From Chloroflexota bacterium (GTDB lineage: Bacteria > Chloroflexota > Dehalococcoidia > Lucifugimonadales > CATQGZ01), in assembly GCA_027624995.1 (NCBI GenBank), contig JAQBTI010000017.1:1-16189 (forward strand): a stretch of 16,189 nucleotides of DNA, in the 5' to 3' direction. The position numbers and the translations under genes are program-made. Each line of letters begins with the position of its first letter. Position 1 is the first letter of the stretch. The notes under the pieces were generated by a model. That model was not told where the DNA came from and made no database searches. It saw only the letters and a program-made list of their open reading frames with translations. Of the stretch, positions 15,297-16,189 are shown in pieces.

Positions 15297-16189
15297 ATGG
15301 CATTCGACACCCTGATAGTCAACGGCACCGTAGTCGATGGGACGGGTAAGCCGGCGTACAGGGGAGACGTGGGAATTACCGATGGCAATATCGTAGCCGT
15401 CGGCGAGCTTTCCGACTCCGAGGCGGCTCGGAAGATCGACGCCACCGGCCACGTGGTCGCTCCAGGATTTATCGACATGCACGCCCACTCGGACGTGACT
15501 ATGCTGGACGACCCGGGCGGAGAGAGTAAGGCGTACCAGGGGGTTACAACAGAAGTCAGCGGTAACTGTGGGAGCACTCCGTATCCGGCCGGCGTCCTAG
15601 GCACCGGCGAGGCACTTAGAGAAAAACAGCCGACCCACCCGATACCGCACTCTCCGACGAAGTGGGCCTGGACAGACCTCGATAGTTGGGCGAACTACAC
15701 CGAGGAGGCAGGCATTAGCCTGAACATCGTCCCGCAGGTAGGACACTCGTCGCTCAAGAGGGCCGCTGGGGCCCCCTTTAGCCGTCCTGCGGACCCGGAT
15801 GAGCTGGCCATGATGAGGAGGCTCGCCGCCGAAGCGATCGAACAGGGAGGGGTCGCAGTTTCCAACGGTCTGACCGGCGCGCACTTCGAGAACGCGCCGA
15901 CCAGCGAGATCATCGAACTCGTGAAGGCCGCGAAACCCTACGAGAACGCCTTCTACTCGACTCATCCCAGGCTCGCCGGAGGATGGCACTTCAAAGCGGT
16001 GGAGGAGGCGGTCGAGATAGGGCGTCAGACCGGCGTTCCGGTCGAGTACTCTCACATTGCTATCATCGATTCTCGCCAACACGGCAAGGCCGCAGAGATG
16101 GCGTCGATATTCGATCGAGCCCGTGAAGACGGCGTCGATATCGCCTTCGACATCTATCCGTACCTGGCAGGTGCGGCGGGGTTCAAGTC
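15297..16189 (+). CDS. N-acyl-D-amino-acid deacylase (D-aminoacylase), 3' end outside window
   Basis: The first 297 residues of an amidohydrolase-superfamily enzyme; family members are about 480-580 long, so the C-terminal 40% lies beyond 16189. The enzyme hydrolyses N-acyl-D-amino acids to the free D-amino acid and a carboxylate. Seen: an N-terminal beta-sandwich start (MAFDTLIVNGTVVDGTG), the metal motif GFIDMHAHSD (57-66, His62/His64), GVTTEVSGNCGSTPYPA (82-98) with Cys91, the position of the zinc-binding Cys of D-aminoacylase, and His223 (YSTHPR) and His253 (EYSHIAI) at the other zinc-ligand sites. GAGGT about nine bases upstream supports ATG 15297. It follows the kinase remnant by 54 bp on the same strand. 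Cytoplasmic; the acyl group and amino acid preferred cannot be told. Confidence 0.9.
   Translation, partial: MAFDTLIVNGTVVDGTGKPAYRGDVGITDGNIVAVGELSDSEAARKIDATGHVVAPGFIDMHAHSDVTMLDDPGGESKAYQGVTTEVSGNCGSTPYPAGVLGTGEALREKQPTHPIPHSPTKWAWTDLDSWANYTEEAGISLNIVPQVGHSSLKRAAGAPFSRPADPDELAMMRRLAAEAIEQGGVAVSNGLTGAHFENAPTSEIIELVKAAKPYENAFYSTHPRLAGGWHFKAVEEAVEIGRQTGVPVEYSHIAIIDSRQHGKAAEMASIFDRAREDGVDIAFDIYPYLAGAAGFK

Overview
The window looks like about 16 kb of a moderately high-GC bacterial chromosome (hand-counted coding lines mostly near 60-63% GC). The gene mix suggests an environmental Chloroflexota-type (SAR202/Dehalococcoidia-like) heterotroph: an LLM flavin monooxygenase, an acyl-CoA dehydrogenase, an M24 peptidase, a D-aminoacylase-type amidohydrolase, a mandelate-racemase fragment and a very large BNR/Asp-box propeller. 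That placement is inferred from gene content only; there is no rRNA or marker gene. I saw no tRNA, rRNA or CRISPR array.

Left edge (1-777): six head-to-tail 18-bp units (42-149) that resemble the multiple terminal repeats of some insertion sequences, then about 600 bp with no credible gene. Then 778-2568: a tandem pair of carbohydrate-esterase-7-like alpha/beta hydrolases 6 nt apart. The first has a complete catalytic triad. The second has Asp where the nucleophile Ser should be. They converge on an acyl-CoA dehydrogenase on the minus strand (2565-3725).

Centre (3804-7149): behind a good promoter lie a stand-alone HAS-barrel-like protein and a HerA/DUF87 ATPase with its own N-terminal HAS barrel, overlapping by ATGA. 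Next comes a lower-GC gene whose C-terminal half looks like an Apea-type HEPN domain with an R-x4-H motif. This HAS/HerA/HEPN trio is the best candidate here for an undescribed DNA-processing or defence module, but membership of the third gene is inferred from position. From 7150 to 8704 is a patchwork: a zincin-like metallopeptidase, a truncated enolase-superfamily gene, a DUF971 protein, two uncertain small ORFs on opposite strands and a strong hairpin terminator.

Right part (8705-16189): a minus-strand operon of an M24 aminopeptidase-P-like enzyme followed by a 1049-residue propeller without a signal peptide. Divergent from it on the plus strand are an LLM-class flavin monooxygenase, a frameshifted APH(6)/hydroxyurea-kinase-family phosphotransferase, and the first 297 residues of an N-acyl-D-amino-acid deacylase cut by the window end. 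The peptidase and deacylase suggest peptide or N-acyl-amino-acid catabolism. Diverged copies of a short dispersed element lie at 276-299 and 13059-13087.
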